Source: Siphonodentalium dalli
Taxonomy: Eukaryota > Mollusca > Scaphopoda > Gadilida > Siphonodentaliidae
Assembly: GCA_032622095.1 (NCBI GenBank)
Contig: CP136068.1
Location: forward strand, 10,707,729-10,771,728
Direction of reading: 5' to 3'
Length of the DNA stretch: 64,000 nt
Both the position numbers and the translations under genes were made by a program. Under the pieces are notes generated by a model, which saw only the letters and a list, made by a program, of their open reading frames with translations, was not told the DNA's origin and did not search any database. Positions 20,470-31,764 of the stretch are shown in pieces. Numbering within the stretch: position 1 is the stretch's first letter; each line of letters starts with the position of its first letter.

Positions 20470-21293
20470 TAATACAGGTCAAGCTCGTATATGAGTCTGG
20501 TATGACGTCATTGCTTTTCGGAGAAACCCACTTGTTCGAAAAGCAATGACGTCTCGGATGAAGATGTTTTTGGTGGTTTATGTAAATCGCCAGGTGTATA
20601 AAGAGCGTTTGGAGCTTCATAGCAATGGTAGGCGGGCAACTCAATTAGAAATTAATTTATAATCTGTGGAATTTAAGAGATTTCATGCCGGTATGGATGG
20701 CTGAGTCCGTCGGAAGGCATGCGAGTTGGAGCACGGATAGACGATCGGATTGATTGGTTGAGTATGATGTAATGATTTTCAGAGAATTGCATTAGAACGT
20801 AAGTTTTAGTAATACATTGAAGCGTATATTTTATGTTCGTATTAGGTCTGATTAGGTCGTAATAAACCATATTATAGTCAAACACCACAAAAAGAATATA
20901 TAATTTATCATGTTTACGTTGGCATGTTGCTTATGATCGGTAAAATTTGGATGCATATAAGAAAAAAATCCGTTTTCATTGTCTAACGTGACACGCGCAT
21001 GAGGTTGCGGAATTTGCACCGCTGACACTAAGCGCACCTCTTCAGCCATATCCCATTTTCGTCAAAACACAAATAATGTTTTTCAAATAGTTATTTTTAT
21101 TTTCAATTACTTGTATCTTGTTATAGTGTTTGTTATTGAATAACACCTATATTAGCTTTCCGAATAAAATAATAATTAAAAAAAATGAACAAAGAACTAT
21201 TTAAAAAATTATCATGACGTCAAAGATTTCAGCCAAGATTGATTCCAATATGGCGAACCAACTATTTCAGCGTCTATATACGTATGATAGAGA
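20470..21293 (+). repeat. Dispersed repeat B, copy 2
   Basis: It matches 9418-9725 joined directly to 10195-10707, without the ~470-bp insert of copy 1. It carries TGACGTCA at 21215-21222, aligned with the one in copy 1. It lies before repeat A here, whereas copy 1 lies after it. Confidence 0.85.
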
Positions 21294-21570
21294 CGTTGGT
21301 ATTCGAGCTTGACGTTATACGCTACAATTTGCGGTGTTTGTTCGGTTGGTATTCGCCTACACGTTGATGGGCTTATAGAGGCCCATCGATGCAAATGTAA
21401 CCATAAATAGTGCGCGTTCGTGAAAATATTTATTTTCGGGCTGAGGGTACATGTTTTGTGGTCAAGATAGCGCGATTGTGTGAGCTCTGGAGACGCTGTA
21501 TATGTTTGTAGAAAAGGTCCACCCAATGGGCAAACAATGAATTATTTAAATAGTATCTGCCCATCTTTGC

Positions 21571-21950
21571 AGGGGGGGGGGTCGGCAAAAACTTCCAGGG
21601 TACAAGGACGGGGTGGGTGGGTGACTCCGAGCCTCGAAACACCACTTTTTCCGGCTTCATGCATTTTTTTGCCAAATGTCATCTTAGAGACACATTATGT
21701 AGCCAAAGTGAATTCAAAGGCTTATATTCTTAACTTAGAACAAAATAGAGCATTAATAATGTAAGTGGGGGCTCAATGTGAGGACATTTTCCCCCTTTTC
21801 AACACTTCTTTACTATAAACCAGGGGGTGGGTCCGCTTTTTGGTTTGGCAAAAAGTGCGTAACAAAAAAGTGCTTTTCAGCTATTTGGCCAGATTTTGGT
21901 CGTGATTTTTACGAACAAAAGCCTTGATTTCTGTTGATTGTGGAAAACAT
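21571..21950 (+). repeat. Dispersed repeat A, copy 2, left part
   Basis: It is homologous to 8704-9069, from the G run through 'TGTGGAAAACAT'. Homology stops abruptly at 21950 and resumes at 25805, so the intervening 3.85 kb is an insertion relative to copy 1. Confidence 0.85.
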
Positions 21951-22328
21951 AACTAACCAAACAAACAAAAGCATTTCGCCCAGTGGATAAGTAACTTTCA
22001 TTTCTGTATGATTTCAAAATATTCCTTAAGTAAAATGTGTCCCTCTGTAGATTATGGTGTTGCCATGCACGATGAAGCACTATAATGGTATACTCTTTGT
22101 TTTTTAGTATTGTTGTTAAATTTTATTAGTATGAACGCATTATATACGTATACTTCAAATGTTTGATTTCGGTAAATTGTACAATTGTAGGGAGAATAGG
22201 AAATCTTACCAGCTCCATGGCTAGTACACTGAAATAATTTCTGACACTAGTTCAACAGATCACAGTAATACAATCCGATATACAAGCTGGAATGTGCAAG
22301 GGATCCGTAAAAAATAAGAGATCCAGAT

Positions 22329-23945
22329 TTTAGAAACCAAATAGAGAGATATGAGTTTATTACTCTGGTAGAAACGTGGCATCAAGATTCACCAGATATT
22401 CATTTAGAAGGGTATGAAAATCTAAATTTAAGTCGTTCCCAGGCCAAGAAAAAGGGTGGTATAGCCTTTTATTTTCTCTCAAAATTCAAAAAGTACATGC
22501 GAAAAGTCTACACTGTAAACGAGGTAGCACTATGTGTCGAGTTCGATGGTCAAATGCTTAACCAATCCACAAAAGTAATATTTGTGTCATTGTATATTCC
22601 GCCCAGCAATTCTAGTTTTTGGAAGACGAAAGATAAAGACGATGATATATTTGAATGTGTCTAGAAGGCTTAAGCTCGATACAAGAGCGGTGAACTATTA
22701 ATTCTCGGCGGGGATTTCAATGCACGCACAGGTGAATTGCCAGACCACGCGGTATCTGACAGTGATAAGCACACGCCACTCCCAGCTGATTACATAATTG
22801 ACACGTGCCCCAATAGAGCCAGTACGGATAGTCGTATAAACTCTTTTGGTCGCCAGCTCATAAATCTCAGCCGAAGTCGTGGTATTCGTGTAATTAATGG
22901 ACGATCTACAGGCGATAGACTTGGTCATTTCTCAAGCTATCAATATAATGGGGCGAGCGTCGTTGATTATATCCTTATAACAGAGAGTTTTCTTTGCGCG
23001 GTTGATTACTTTTGTGTTAAACTTCCAATTGAATTCTCTGACCATTGTCAATTAGTTCTTCACTTAAAATATGACAATGAACGATGCCAATCACAAAACA
23101 AATATAAATATACCCAACTTAGAACACATCTTAAATGGGCAGAGCATAGTGAGGAGAAATTACGCAACGCCATGCATAATACGTCCATTCGCGGACGCTT
23201 AGCTGATTATAAAACGTATCACTATCAGCATGATGTTTATGGTGCCAAAAATGCGATCAAAGACCTTATGCAAATAGTAAAAGACGTAAACATGTACGCA
23301 TGTGTACGAAGGGTAGTTAATAGGAAGAAAACTCCGCGTAAAAGAAAATGGTTTGACGGTCAATGTAGGGAATTCAAGCGCGATCTCGGAAAAATCATTA
23401 ACGATATGAGGAATAACCCATTTGACCCAAACATAAGAACGCGATACCATGTGAAACGAAAAGCGTACAAAAAGGCGCTGAAGGCTAAACGACGAGCATT
23501 CTACGCAGATATATATTGTAAACTAGATACTTTAGAGACAACCAACCCAAAACAATATTGGGAAATCATAAAAAAAATGCGGCAGAGACCGGTCTCACAA
23601 AATGAACTTGATGCTGATCGATCAGTTGATTTTTTCACTGAGCTTTATTGTCCGAAACCTGATAATCAAGATTGTGGATTATCTTCGGACACATATCAAA
23701 CTTGTAATCAAGCTATCAATAATGATGATATCACGACAGAGGAAGTTCTCGGCGCTACAAGAGAACTAAAAAACGCAAAGGCGATTGGACCCGACCAAAT
23801 TTCGAACGAATTGCTGAAGTCACTCGTTCCATTGATAATTGATGAAATTGTAAAATTGTTTAACTTAATTCTGGAGACAGGACATTATCCGAGTGATTGG
23901 AGCGAATCTACCCTCACTTTAATTCACAAAATAGCAGGGCAATAG
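22329..23945 (+). pseudogene. LINE endonuclease and start of reverse transcriptase (broken)
   Basis: A single frame runs from about 22329, interrupted by TAG and TAA near 22661-22676, then open from 22677 to 23945. Endonuclease landmarks are FITLVETW, GGDFNARTG (the catalytic Asp/Asn block), VVDYILI and the SDH motif in IEFSDHCQLVLHL. A basic linker (NRKKTPRKRKWFD) follows. The start of the reverse transcriptase is seen as KAIGPDQISNELLK and DWSESTLTLIHK. The frame is then lost and continues one frame over from about 23940. Confidence 0.9.
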
Positions 23946-25601
23946 CAGTATCATCGGCGGTCGGTAAATTGTTTAACAAAATAATTAATCGTCGGTTAAT
24001 CGATTTCTTACATGTAAACCATGTTATCAGCGAAAACCAATTTGGTTTTTCGAAAGGGAAGAGCACTATTGATGGAGCATTTGTTCTGCACGCGGCCATT
24101 CAAAAATTCAAACGATTGGGAAAGCCCCTATATGCTGCATTCATAGATTTCAGAAAAGCGTTCGATACAGTAAACAGACAATTACTTTAAAAAAAATTAA
24201 AATGCGCGGGCATTAAGGGACTCATACTACGGATAATACAGTCACTATATGACAATAGCTACTATATCACCAAAACAAACAAAGGGTTGGGGCCTCCATG
24301 CTTATCCACGATAGGTGTTAGGCAAGGATTCATATTGTTGACATTAAAAAAGAGTTTGACAGTCCTTGCGATGCTGTCCATTTAGGCAATGATACACTTA
24401 ATCACATTTTATTCGCTGACGACCTGGTTTTACTTTCGGATACTCCAAGTGGGCTACAGTGCTGTCTAAACAGACTAAATAGATACACTGAGACCAATAA
24501 ACTCACCGTGAACACCGATAAAACTAAATGTGTGGTGTTTAGAAGTAGGAAAACTAAAACTTCACCAGACTTTCACATTGGAAATCAAAAGTGGGAAATT
24601 GTTAATGAATACAATTATCTTGGAATTAAATTTAGTAATACGGGTAGATTCTCACATGCAATGGAAGAATTGAGTGCTAAAGGACTCAAAGCAATGCATT
24701 CTTTATTTAACGCATGTACAAACGACGCACCGATTCCACTAGTGACGTCTTTAAAACTCTTCGATAGATTAATTAAGCCGATATTGTTATATGGTAGCGA
24801 AATATGGGGTGTGGAAATAACCACTAAAAATCACGACCGCCTTCCATGTGAGAAGGTACACATAAAATATTGTAAGCGGTTACTCGGAGTCGGCAGATTT
24901 TCTTCGAACAACGCGGTTCGCGCCGAGTTAGGGAGCCACCAATTATTTATTGACGTGGCATGCAGACTTTCATCTTATGTAATTAAGATAATTTCACGGT
25001 CGGACTGTAATCTGCTCCGTAATGCTGCATTGGAACAAAAAGTGGCATCGGTTAAGAAATCAATCTTCAAAACGGCAGAATCACTGGGGTGGAATATTGC
25101 AGACCCAACAATCCGGGTCCAGTTCTGAGTCAATTCAAAAGAAATCTTATTGAAGATTATTATATATATTTCAGACAGAGTCTCACTGATGAATGCTCAA
25201 AAACGGGAAGTAATAAATTACGAACATACCGACTTTTCAAACTTAAGTACGAAATAGAACCTTATCTTCTTCACACACCATCAATAGAAAATAGAATCGT
25301 TTTTACTAGACTGCGTATAAGTAATCATAAACTGGCTATTGAAAAGGGACGCCACACCCAACCACCGACGGCATTGGAACAAAGACTATGCATATTTTGT
25401 TCCGATGATGCTATTGAAGATGAAAAACACTTTCTTTTGGAATGTAGTGCTTACCGCACACAGCGGATCGAACTAATAACTCTTATGAAGACACAGTTCC
25501 CAGACATTGAAAACATGACACAAACTGAACAGCTTGTCAAAATCCTATCCAACAATATTTCAAATTCATGCACTTCAATATGTCATATAATCCGAAAATG
25601 A
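23940..25601 (+). pseudogene. LINE reverse transcriptase core and C-terminal domain (broken)
   Basis: After a frameshift the RT continues as AVGKLFNKIINRRLIDFL, ENQFGFSKGKSTIDGAF, and motif A in AAFIDFRKAFDTVNR, up to a stop at 24190. Motif B survives as GVRQG near 24317. A deletion then removes sequence before motif C, HILFADDLVLLS (24403-24438), which retains both catalytic Asp codons. NTDKTKCVVF, NYLGIKFSNTG and LIKPILLYGSEIWG follow. A further frameshift near 25100 leads to NKLRTYRLFK and the CIFC...HFLLEC knuckle. At least two frameshifts and one internal stop show that it is dead. Confidence 0.9.
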
Positions 25602-25804
25602 TTTTATGCACGCGATGAGCATCGCCTCATAAGCAATGAATAAATGAAGACGAGACGACCCTATGCACATTCAGCTTTACTTAAATGGTTATATATTAAC
25701 ATCTATTATTATATCATTTATTAATATATTGTTCAATGTACAACTATATATTAATATGTTTGCATACTGTCCTTATAAGGATGTTTTGCCTATTAAACTT
25801 ATCT

Positions 25805-26050
25805 GTATATAATTTCAATGTAAAGATAACACAAACATAAAATTAGAGGTAAATCATCTGAGGGAAGCCATCCTGGCTGATGGCGAAGATCCTCAATGGT
25901 GGTATTATATGATTAAGTAATATACATGACTGTTTTAGGGGTGGGTCCCTGATTTACGAGAGGAAAACTTGGGCGGGAGGGGTGGGTGTCCGAGAAATTA
26001 GAGGCAAAAACTTGCCTTCCGGGGGTGGTGGGTACCAAAAATTGAAAATC
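25805..26050 (+). repeat. Dispersed repeat A, copy 2, right part
   Basis: Homology to 9070-9316 resumes exactly where it stopped at 21950: 'GTATATAATTTCA.TGTAAAG', 'GGTAAATCATCT.AGGGAA', 'AGTAATATACA', 'CTTGCCTTCCGGGGGTGGTG'. It confirms that the LINE between the two halves is an insertion. Confidence 0.85.
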
Positions 26051-26223
26051 TCAAAATTTCCACCTTGTACCGTTGACGTTTTTGACGACACCCCCCCCCT
26101 TCTGATCTTTGCTGATTTAGTAAAAATTGACAATTATTGGAAATTGGGTGTCGAAAATTGTGCCCAAAAGGGTTGAAATCCGTTCGTCCTCTGATCGATT
26201 ACACCGTGTGAAAATAGTCTTAC

Positions 26224-26639
26224 CGTAGAAGATCCATCATTGTGTCTGCCGCAGATATTTTAGTGGAACTACCGTAATGGCCGACTTCAACTCCACCAAT
26301 GGTTCCAGGTTTAATGACGAGGACAAGTGATATCCCCGTCACCACGGCGATTAGTGTTGTCGTTAGGTAATATACCAAAGCGCGTAGTCCGATTCTTCCC
26401 GAAGAACGTGCGTCCAACGATGCCAGTCCAGATACTATACTGGACGTTACTAACGGTAGTATCAGAAGGTTAAGCATATTCATAAGAAGTTCTCCTGGAT
26501 ATCGAAACAAACGAATTTGTGTTTTTGTGAATGGCGGGTCCATTTTCCGCATGGCGGCTCCGAGCCCAACACCAAGGGCCATTGACAACAGCAAGAGAAA
26601 TAGAAGACAGTTTGTTTTAAAGAACTTTAATACATCCAT
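26224..26639 (-). CDS. Eaat: Glutamate transporter (SLC1/EAAT type), exon 1: start, TM1-TM3
   Basis: This exon encodes residues 1-139 of a sodium-coupled acidic amino acid transporter, a plasma membrane protein that clears glutamate in animals. The ATG has A at -3 and G at +4, and an in-frame TAA lies eight codons upstream (26661-26663), which supports this start. TM1 is about 9-30 (LLFLLLLSMALGVGLGAAM). YPGELLMNMLNLLILPLVTS (about 47-66) is the TM2 signature, followed by SSIVSGLASLDARSSGR, a family hallmark. TM3 is about 86-110 (RALVYYLTTTLIAVVTGI). The exon ends at MMDLLR with donor CTACG|GTAAGA in phase 2. The short N-terminus before TM1 (about 8 residues) is at the short end for EAATs. 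The reading frame is clean, so the gene looks functional. Confidence 0.95.
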
Positions 26640-27334
26640 GATTCGGACCGTGAACCAAATTTATGTGAAATATTTTAGGGCGATGTCACTGAAATAGTTA
26701 TTTTTCTAAGGACCGCAAATCGGTTGGCCAATGACATTTAATATAGAAATTTCCCACCACCTGTGTGGTGGTCTGTCATATATAATTAGAGAATATTCGT
26801 GTCATTGCGTCCCGTATCACAGGCTTGTCAAAATATACAAATCGCACTGACCGCGTGGGTGTTGGGTTTAATGCGCTGGGTATATTGTTAAACTGAAGAT
26901 ATGTTTTCTAAGCAGAATTGTCTCCTGTTTCCAATAAATGATCTCAATTGTCATTTTGTGTTCACCGGCAAATATATATAACTAAGATTTATTGCCCTTT
27001 TAAACTTGAAACCATATATAGGCCTAACATAGTAAATGGGGTAGTTGTGGAAATGCAAGATTATCGTTTGAAAAAATTGCTTGTGATCTTTTAGAATTAA
27101 CGTATTGTTATGGCTTTAAGACAATTACCTCATGTTTTAATATTCGAACATACTTACTGGGTTAGATGTTTTGAATTTAGTTTTAAATGTGAAGTCTGGG
27201 TTGCAATTTTGCTTTAACGTTTTTGCTGGAGAAATATCAGAAAGTTTTGAATTTTTGTTGTCATTATAAATTTATTTTTCCAAAGAATAAATAAAGTTAT
27301 TGCTATCGAATTTTACTTCCATTACCATCCAATA
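26640..27334. other. 5' flank of the transporter gene
   Basis: Immediately upstream of the start codon on the minus strand, an inverted CCAAT box lies about 85 bp away (GGCCAATGAC, plus strand 26721-26730). No TATA box is clear. At about 26865-26975 there is a block ('GTGTTGGGTTTAATGC', 'CTAAGCAGAATTG.CTCCT') that recurs at about 33990-34055 inside a TTAA-flanked element. A 5' non-coding exon could lie here but I cannot place one. Confidence 0.35.
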
Positions 27335-27690
27335 TCAGAACACAAGCGTTCTGATTTCAGAACAGGTGTGTTCTGAAAAAGCTTAGGTGTTCTCTAGGTG
27401 TTACATGTGTTGATGTGTAAAATGTGTTCTCACGTAGAACACATGAGAACACTTAATACATGTTCTGATTGAGAACACATAGGTGTTCCGACTGAGAACA
27501 TATGTGTTCTATTTGAGAACACATCAGAACAATAGTGATTAACCAGAACGGTGGTGTTCCTATATCAGAACGGTGGTGTTCTGATATCAGAACACCTATT
27601 AGTTGTTCTCTAAGTGTTACAGTTTAGTGTTCTGAGTATGTGTTCTGGCGCTATGAGAGTGTACAGACATTGCAATCATTTTTGTTTTAT
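27335..27690. repeat. Dense cluster of AGAACA / TGTTCT words
   Basis: About 25-30 copies of GTGTTCT or AGAACAC occur in both orientations within about 330 bp, many paired as inverted repeats such as AGAACATATGTGTTCT and TGTTCTGATATCAGAACA. The right end (27595-27690, 'CCTATTAG.TGTTCTCTAAG', 'GAGAGTGT.CAGACATTGCA') recurs at 30722-30815. It is probably the end of a repeat family. Confidence 0.8.
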
Positions 27691-27835
27691 AATACCCATA
27701 ATATATGAGCAGGGGGATGCTCGTATCCAGGGCCTACAGTAAAGGTACCCCTGTCTTGGACGTCGGTAGTGGTGATTTTCACTAACGATGTCCAGAGCAG
27801 TCTACATTGCGGCAGTTTTCAAATTGTCATTATAG
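27691..27835 (+). repeat. Dispersed repeat, inverted partner at 30575-30718
   Basis: The sequence 'AATACCCATAATATATGAGCAG' (parts) through 'CAGGGGTAC', 'GATGTCCAG.GCAGTCTAC' and 'TTGCGGCAGTTT' is matched in reverse complement at 30575-30718 ('AAACTGCCGCAAGGTAGACT' ... 'TGCTCATATATTATGGGTAT'). In both places it adjoins the 'GTGTTCT' block. Confidence 0.7.
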
Positions 27836-27924
27836 TAATGAATAAAGTATGAGTATAATCCTAGTATCTTAGATAGTATACAAATTATTTGAGTCATGTA
27901 ATCAAATAGATTTAAAGTTAATTT

Positions 27925-28185
27925 TTATTTTGTTTCCATTTAAAAAAAAAAAATATATATAATTTTTATTTTATTTTTATTTTTTATTTAAAAAAAAAAA
28001 ATTATTTAAAAAAAAAAATTATTTAAAAAAATATATTTATTTTTTTAAAAGAATTTTTTTTTTTTTTTTTTTTAATTTTATTTTTTTTTGGTTTGTTTTC
28101 AAATATTTTCCAAATTATTTTTAATTTTAATTTTTCATTTTATTTTGGAAATTATTTTGTTTAAGGTGCATTTCATCTAATATGT
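27925..28185. repeat. Low-complexity poly-A/poly-T tract
   Basis: Long alternating A and T runs, including a T run of more than 20 near 28051-28073 and several A runs of eight or more. No coding potential. Confidence 0.9.
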
Positions 28186-28868
28186 TTCCCTATGTTCACG
28201 TAACTCCACCTAATAGCTCATCCTAAGCGTTATCCCCCTTCATTGTTACCATGTTCCTGTATTACGCTTGATCAATCCGATGCCCTGACCTAAGCTACCC
28301 CATCCCACCTTTTAAGTATATCCCTCATTCATATGATTGCCAAAAGGCCTGATCAAACACTTCTCATATCTGTATCTGTCATATGTCTTCGTATTCATGT
28401 AATCCATATGATGGTAAAACTACAAATATCCTTGTAATACTTAGAATGATCCGTTGAACCCGCTGCTATCACACCCCCCTTTTTATAGTATTCCTGTATC
28501 CCCATTATCTATCTAATGGTCTGATCTAAGCATTGTACGCCCTCCCCTGTCCACGCCCCCCTGTGTATGTATTTTCTTCGGAATAAATTTAAGGTTGTAC
28601 TGTTGTATATAGTGTTTTTGTTCCATCAATCAATGTTATTTTCATTATAGCTCTGACACTAGCATAAAACTGTTAATCCCTTTAAATTTTATAGAGTGTG
28701 TCCCTTTAAATTATCATAGTTATTTATCTATAAACCTCTAGATGTACATTTAAATTAATATTTTACCCTGGATAACCCTGATCTATCTCATTAGTTGACA
28801 GAAGGGTTTGTCTACCTACCCATTGATTAATCCATAACAAGAGGTCCGCTGTTGTGTGGCATTGCAAT
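28186..28868. other. Non-coding, C/T-rich, nothing recognised
   Basis: A C/T-rich stretch (28200-28570) with repeated words like CATATGAT and CCCCCCT follows the A/T tract, then ordinary AT-rich sequence. It could be an untranslated part of a retroelement, but no coding part is adjacent. Confidence 0.35.
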
Positions 28869-29735
28869 CGACAGTAGCAAAACGGATCAATCATGGACGG
28901 TATCACCATAATAATTATCAGTTAAATCTGCCCAGCGGTTACTGAACAATAATGCAAAATGTTTGTACAGACGGACAGGATTGTAATTACTAAGTAAAAA
29001 GTGGGGGGGGGGGCATAACTCTGGTGAAAATGGGTGGACGAAAACCGCGCTATGCAGTAGCTGTTTTCCCATGTTATCTATCACCATACCACATATAAGC
29101 TAAAACTGCCCAGCGGTTGCTGAACAATAATGTAAAATGTTTGTACGGATGGACAAAAATTTAAATTCCTAAGTAAAAAAGGGGGCATTACTCTGGTGAA
29201 AATGGGTGGACGAAACCCGCGCTTTGTATGTATCTGTTCCTCCATGTTACTCCATCACCATACGAAACACAGCTAAATCTGCCAAGTGGTTGCTGAAATA
29301 ATGCAAAACGAACGGATTTCTAAGTTGAAAAAAGGGGTGCCCATAACTCTGGCAAAATTTATCAGATCATAACCAAATTCGTACTTGACATGTATTTCCA
29401 TATAACTGATCCATAACAATACGGGATTTACAATTGTACCACCAAAGCTCACGCTATCATCTGGAAACCAAAAAACAATAGAAAAATTTAATTTTATAAA
29501 TATAAAAAAGGTCCATAACTCTGGTGAAAATGGGTGGACCGAAACTGTGTTATGCTTGTAGTGGTCCCCCCCCCCCCCCATGCTGTTCTATCGCCATACC
29601 AATCTCAGTCAAAACTGCCCAGCGGTTGCTGAACAATAATGCAAAAAGTTTGTATGGACGAACGGACGGACGTACGTATGTACGGACATAGACGGACATA
29701 GACGTCGATTATATACCCGCCGACTTCAAGTCGGG
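28869..29735 (-). repeat. Tandem repeat, ~175-bp unit, ending in GGACGGAC
   Basis: The block TGCCCAGCGGTTGCTGAA occurs at about 28929, 29107, 29281 (changed) and 29616, each followed by 'CAATAATGCAAAATGTTTGT' and then 'CATAACTCTGGTGAAAATGG'. The array ends with CGAACGGACGGACGTACGTA and the short palindrome CGACTTCAAGTCG. This general design (unit array plus GGACGGAC end) matches the array at 6.2-7.5 kb although the units differ. Confidence 0.8.
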
Positions 29736-29739
29736 GGCA

Positions 29740-30574
29740 TACTAACTCTATATGAATTCTATATTAATTCATATATACCGTTATAAAAGTATACTCAATA
29801 AGTAATATATACATGTAAATAAAATATAACATATAAAATCACTATCGTGGCAAGGTTAATTTGTTCACGTAGTCTTCGAAGGTACCGTTGTTAGCAATAC
29901 ATGATTTTATGGCTGACTAATTGTCCATGATGTATATTCCCATGTATAATGAAGGTGGTAATAAATGTATGGATGTTATAAGAAAGGAGAGGATGTCTGC
30001 TGGGCATGTTAAAGAGGAGGGTAATTTTCATGGTGGCCAGGTCCCAATTTCTTGCAGACAAATTGTTCTCCGTTCTCATTACATCAGTTTTTGAAGTGGA
30101 AGCTGGGTCCTGGAGCGGTTTAATGAAATTTTGAAAAGAGTTTTAGAACGTACCCCTTAAATGATTAATTTAATTTATGCCAAAATTTAGAAATTAGAAA
30201 TTTTGGAAAATTACTCCCAATGAGTTAACAAAGATGCCAACTGTTTTGATAGCACCATCGTCAGTTGCAGATTGCTGACTTTGTGCCACACTAAGCGTAT
30301 GGTTTTTTTTGTCGTTAGGATTTCCGTCTATGTATGGCGTTGATAATGTCCCAACTGGTTTTACTGGGTTTACTGTCCGGGGTGCAGGTTAGGTTCGAGG
30401 TTGGGGTCCGCCCGAGGGTTTTACATGCAAGTGTTATCACATCGGGATATTTATTCTGAGTCAATATATCACGCCCATATAAAGAGCGTTTAATTTATTA
30501 GTTTTTACTCGGGAATATGATAAGCCGGTTAATCCAAGGGAGTCTAGACGTATATTCTATGTTTTTGTTACTCA
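29740..30574. other. Non-coding, nothing recognised
   Basis: No exon, RNA gene or element is supported on either strand. Confidence 0.5.
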
Positions 30575-30815
30575 TATCCTGACATTTTGTAAACTGCCGC
30601 AAGGTAGACTGGACATCACTAGCGAAGTTTCCACTATCGAAGTTCAAGACAGGGGTGCCTCTATATGTGGGACCGGGGTGCGTGCATCCACCTGCTCATA
30701 TATTATGGGTATCACAAAACAAACCTATTAGGTGTTCTCTAAGTGTTACCGAACGTTTAGTGTTCTGATTATGTGTTCTGGCGTTATGAGAGTGTGCAGA
30801 CATTGCATTCATTTT
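30575..30815. repeat. Second copy of the 27.6-27.8 kb repeats, rearranged
   Basis: 30575-30718 is the reverse complement of 27691-27835. 30722-30815 is a direct copy of 27595-27690. The two blocks are therefore joined in a different relative orientation from the first locus. Confidence 0.7.
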
Positions 30816-31764
30816 TGGATGAGCAGCATATCATATGCAAATTAACAACAATCCGCGTGGTTATATTGATCACGCCCACCACTCGCCGCGACGTTAATTG
30901 CCAAAATTCCGCACCAGTGAACTCCGGTTTAATTGGTTGTCGGCGTGAGTGGTGTCTCGTGGAGCTGCTGATTGACCAGTATCGCTGACCAGACTCATCC
31001 GAGTATGATTGCCGGACACGTGCCATCGCGATTATTTCATTTGAATATTTCTTATTGTGTGTATTACGGATCGACGCACTTTACATGATATATGATATAT
31101 TTTGTGGCGAAATAAGTGTAAATACAAACGGTTGAGATGGAATAATAAGTAATAACTGTTTAAGTGTGTGAGTACTTAGTTGACAGTCTACTGGTAAATA
31201 TATATACCAGTAGACATTTGGCATATACCTCACTGGGGAGTTTTTTTTCAAGTCCGGAATTCAGAATATGACAAATGCTACGACCAAACCCATAATTTAT
31301 CTGGATACTATAGGTAATTTTATTAATACTTATCAAAAGAAGAAAATATTTAATGAACTGTATAACAATATTGTATTGAGTGTTCATCGTTTTTACATAG
31401 TGTAAATATGTTAGCATGTTTCGTCCTAATCGGCGACTTTTTGCAATAAAATATAGTCTCCACTGTTCCGAATTTGGTTCCTATCCAATCACCCTAACTA
31501 AAGTTGTCATTCATAAACAAAACGGACGGACGGCTAGACATACAACCATGAGTATAATTATAAAACACACTAAAATGTGTACTCAACTATTAATATTCGG
31601 AAGTTCAAAAGTAATGTCGATAGCTCAAATGAGATTCTAATTACTTTACTCGAAACACAATAAAACCGTATAAAAAGTCGAACAACCAGAGCATCTTTAA
31701 ATTAATTATATAAGTTAAAAATGTTGGTGCGGTATTCTTAATTGACAAGCGACAAAATTCTACC
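30816..31764. other. Non-coding, one small hairpin
   Basis: A short perfect inverted repeat AGTCTACTGGT / ACCAGTAGACT-like lies at about 31186-31217. Nothing else is recognised. Confidence 0.45.

Larger units (their letters stand above)
21951..25804 (+). mobile_element. Nearly full-length LINE (non-LTR retrotransposon), inserted in repeat A
   Basis: This is a 3854-bp insertion with, in order, a non-coding 5' part (21951 to about 22280), an apurinic-type endonuclease, a reverse transcriptase and a C-terminal C-x2-C...H...C knuckle. It ends with CTGTCCTTATAAGGATGTTT and 'ATTAAACTTATCT' at 25804. Multiple stops, frameshifts and a deletion in the RT core make it inactive. The order of domains fits the CR1/Jockey/L2-like group of LINEs; the exact clade cannot be decided by eye. 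It lies in intron 1 of the transporter gene, in antisense orientation. No clear target duplication is visible at the junctions. Confidence 0.9.

Noticed and set aside
27335-27690. CRISPR-like array because of many short direct and inverted repeats
   Set aside because: Spacing is irregular, the repeat is only 6-7 bp and in both orientations, the genome is eukaryotic and there are no cas genes.
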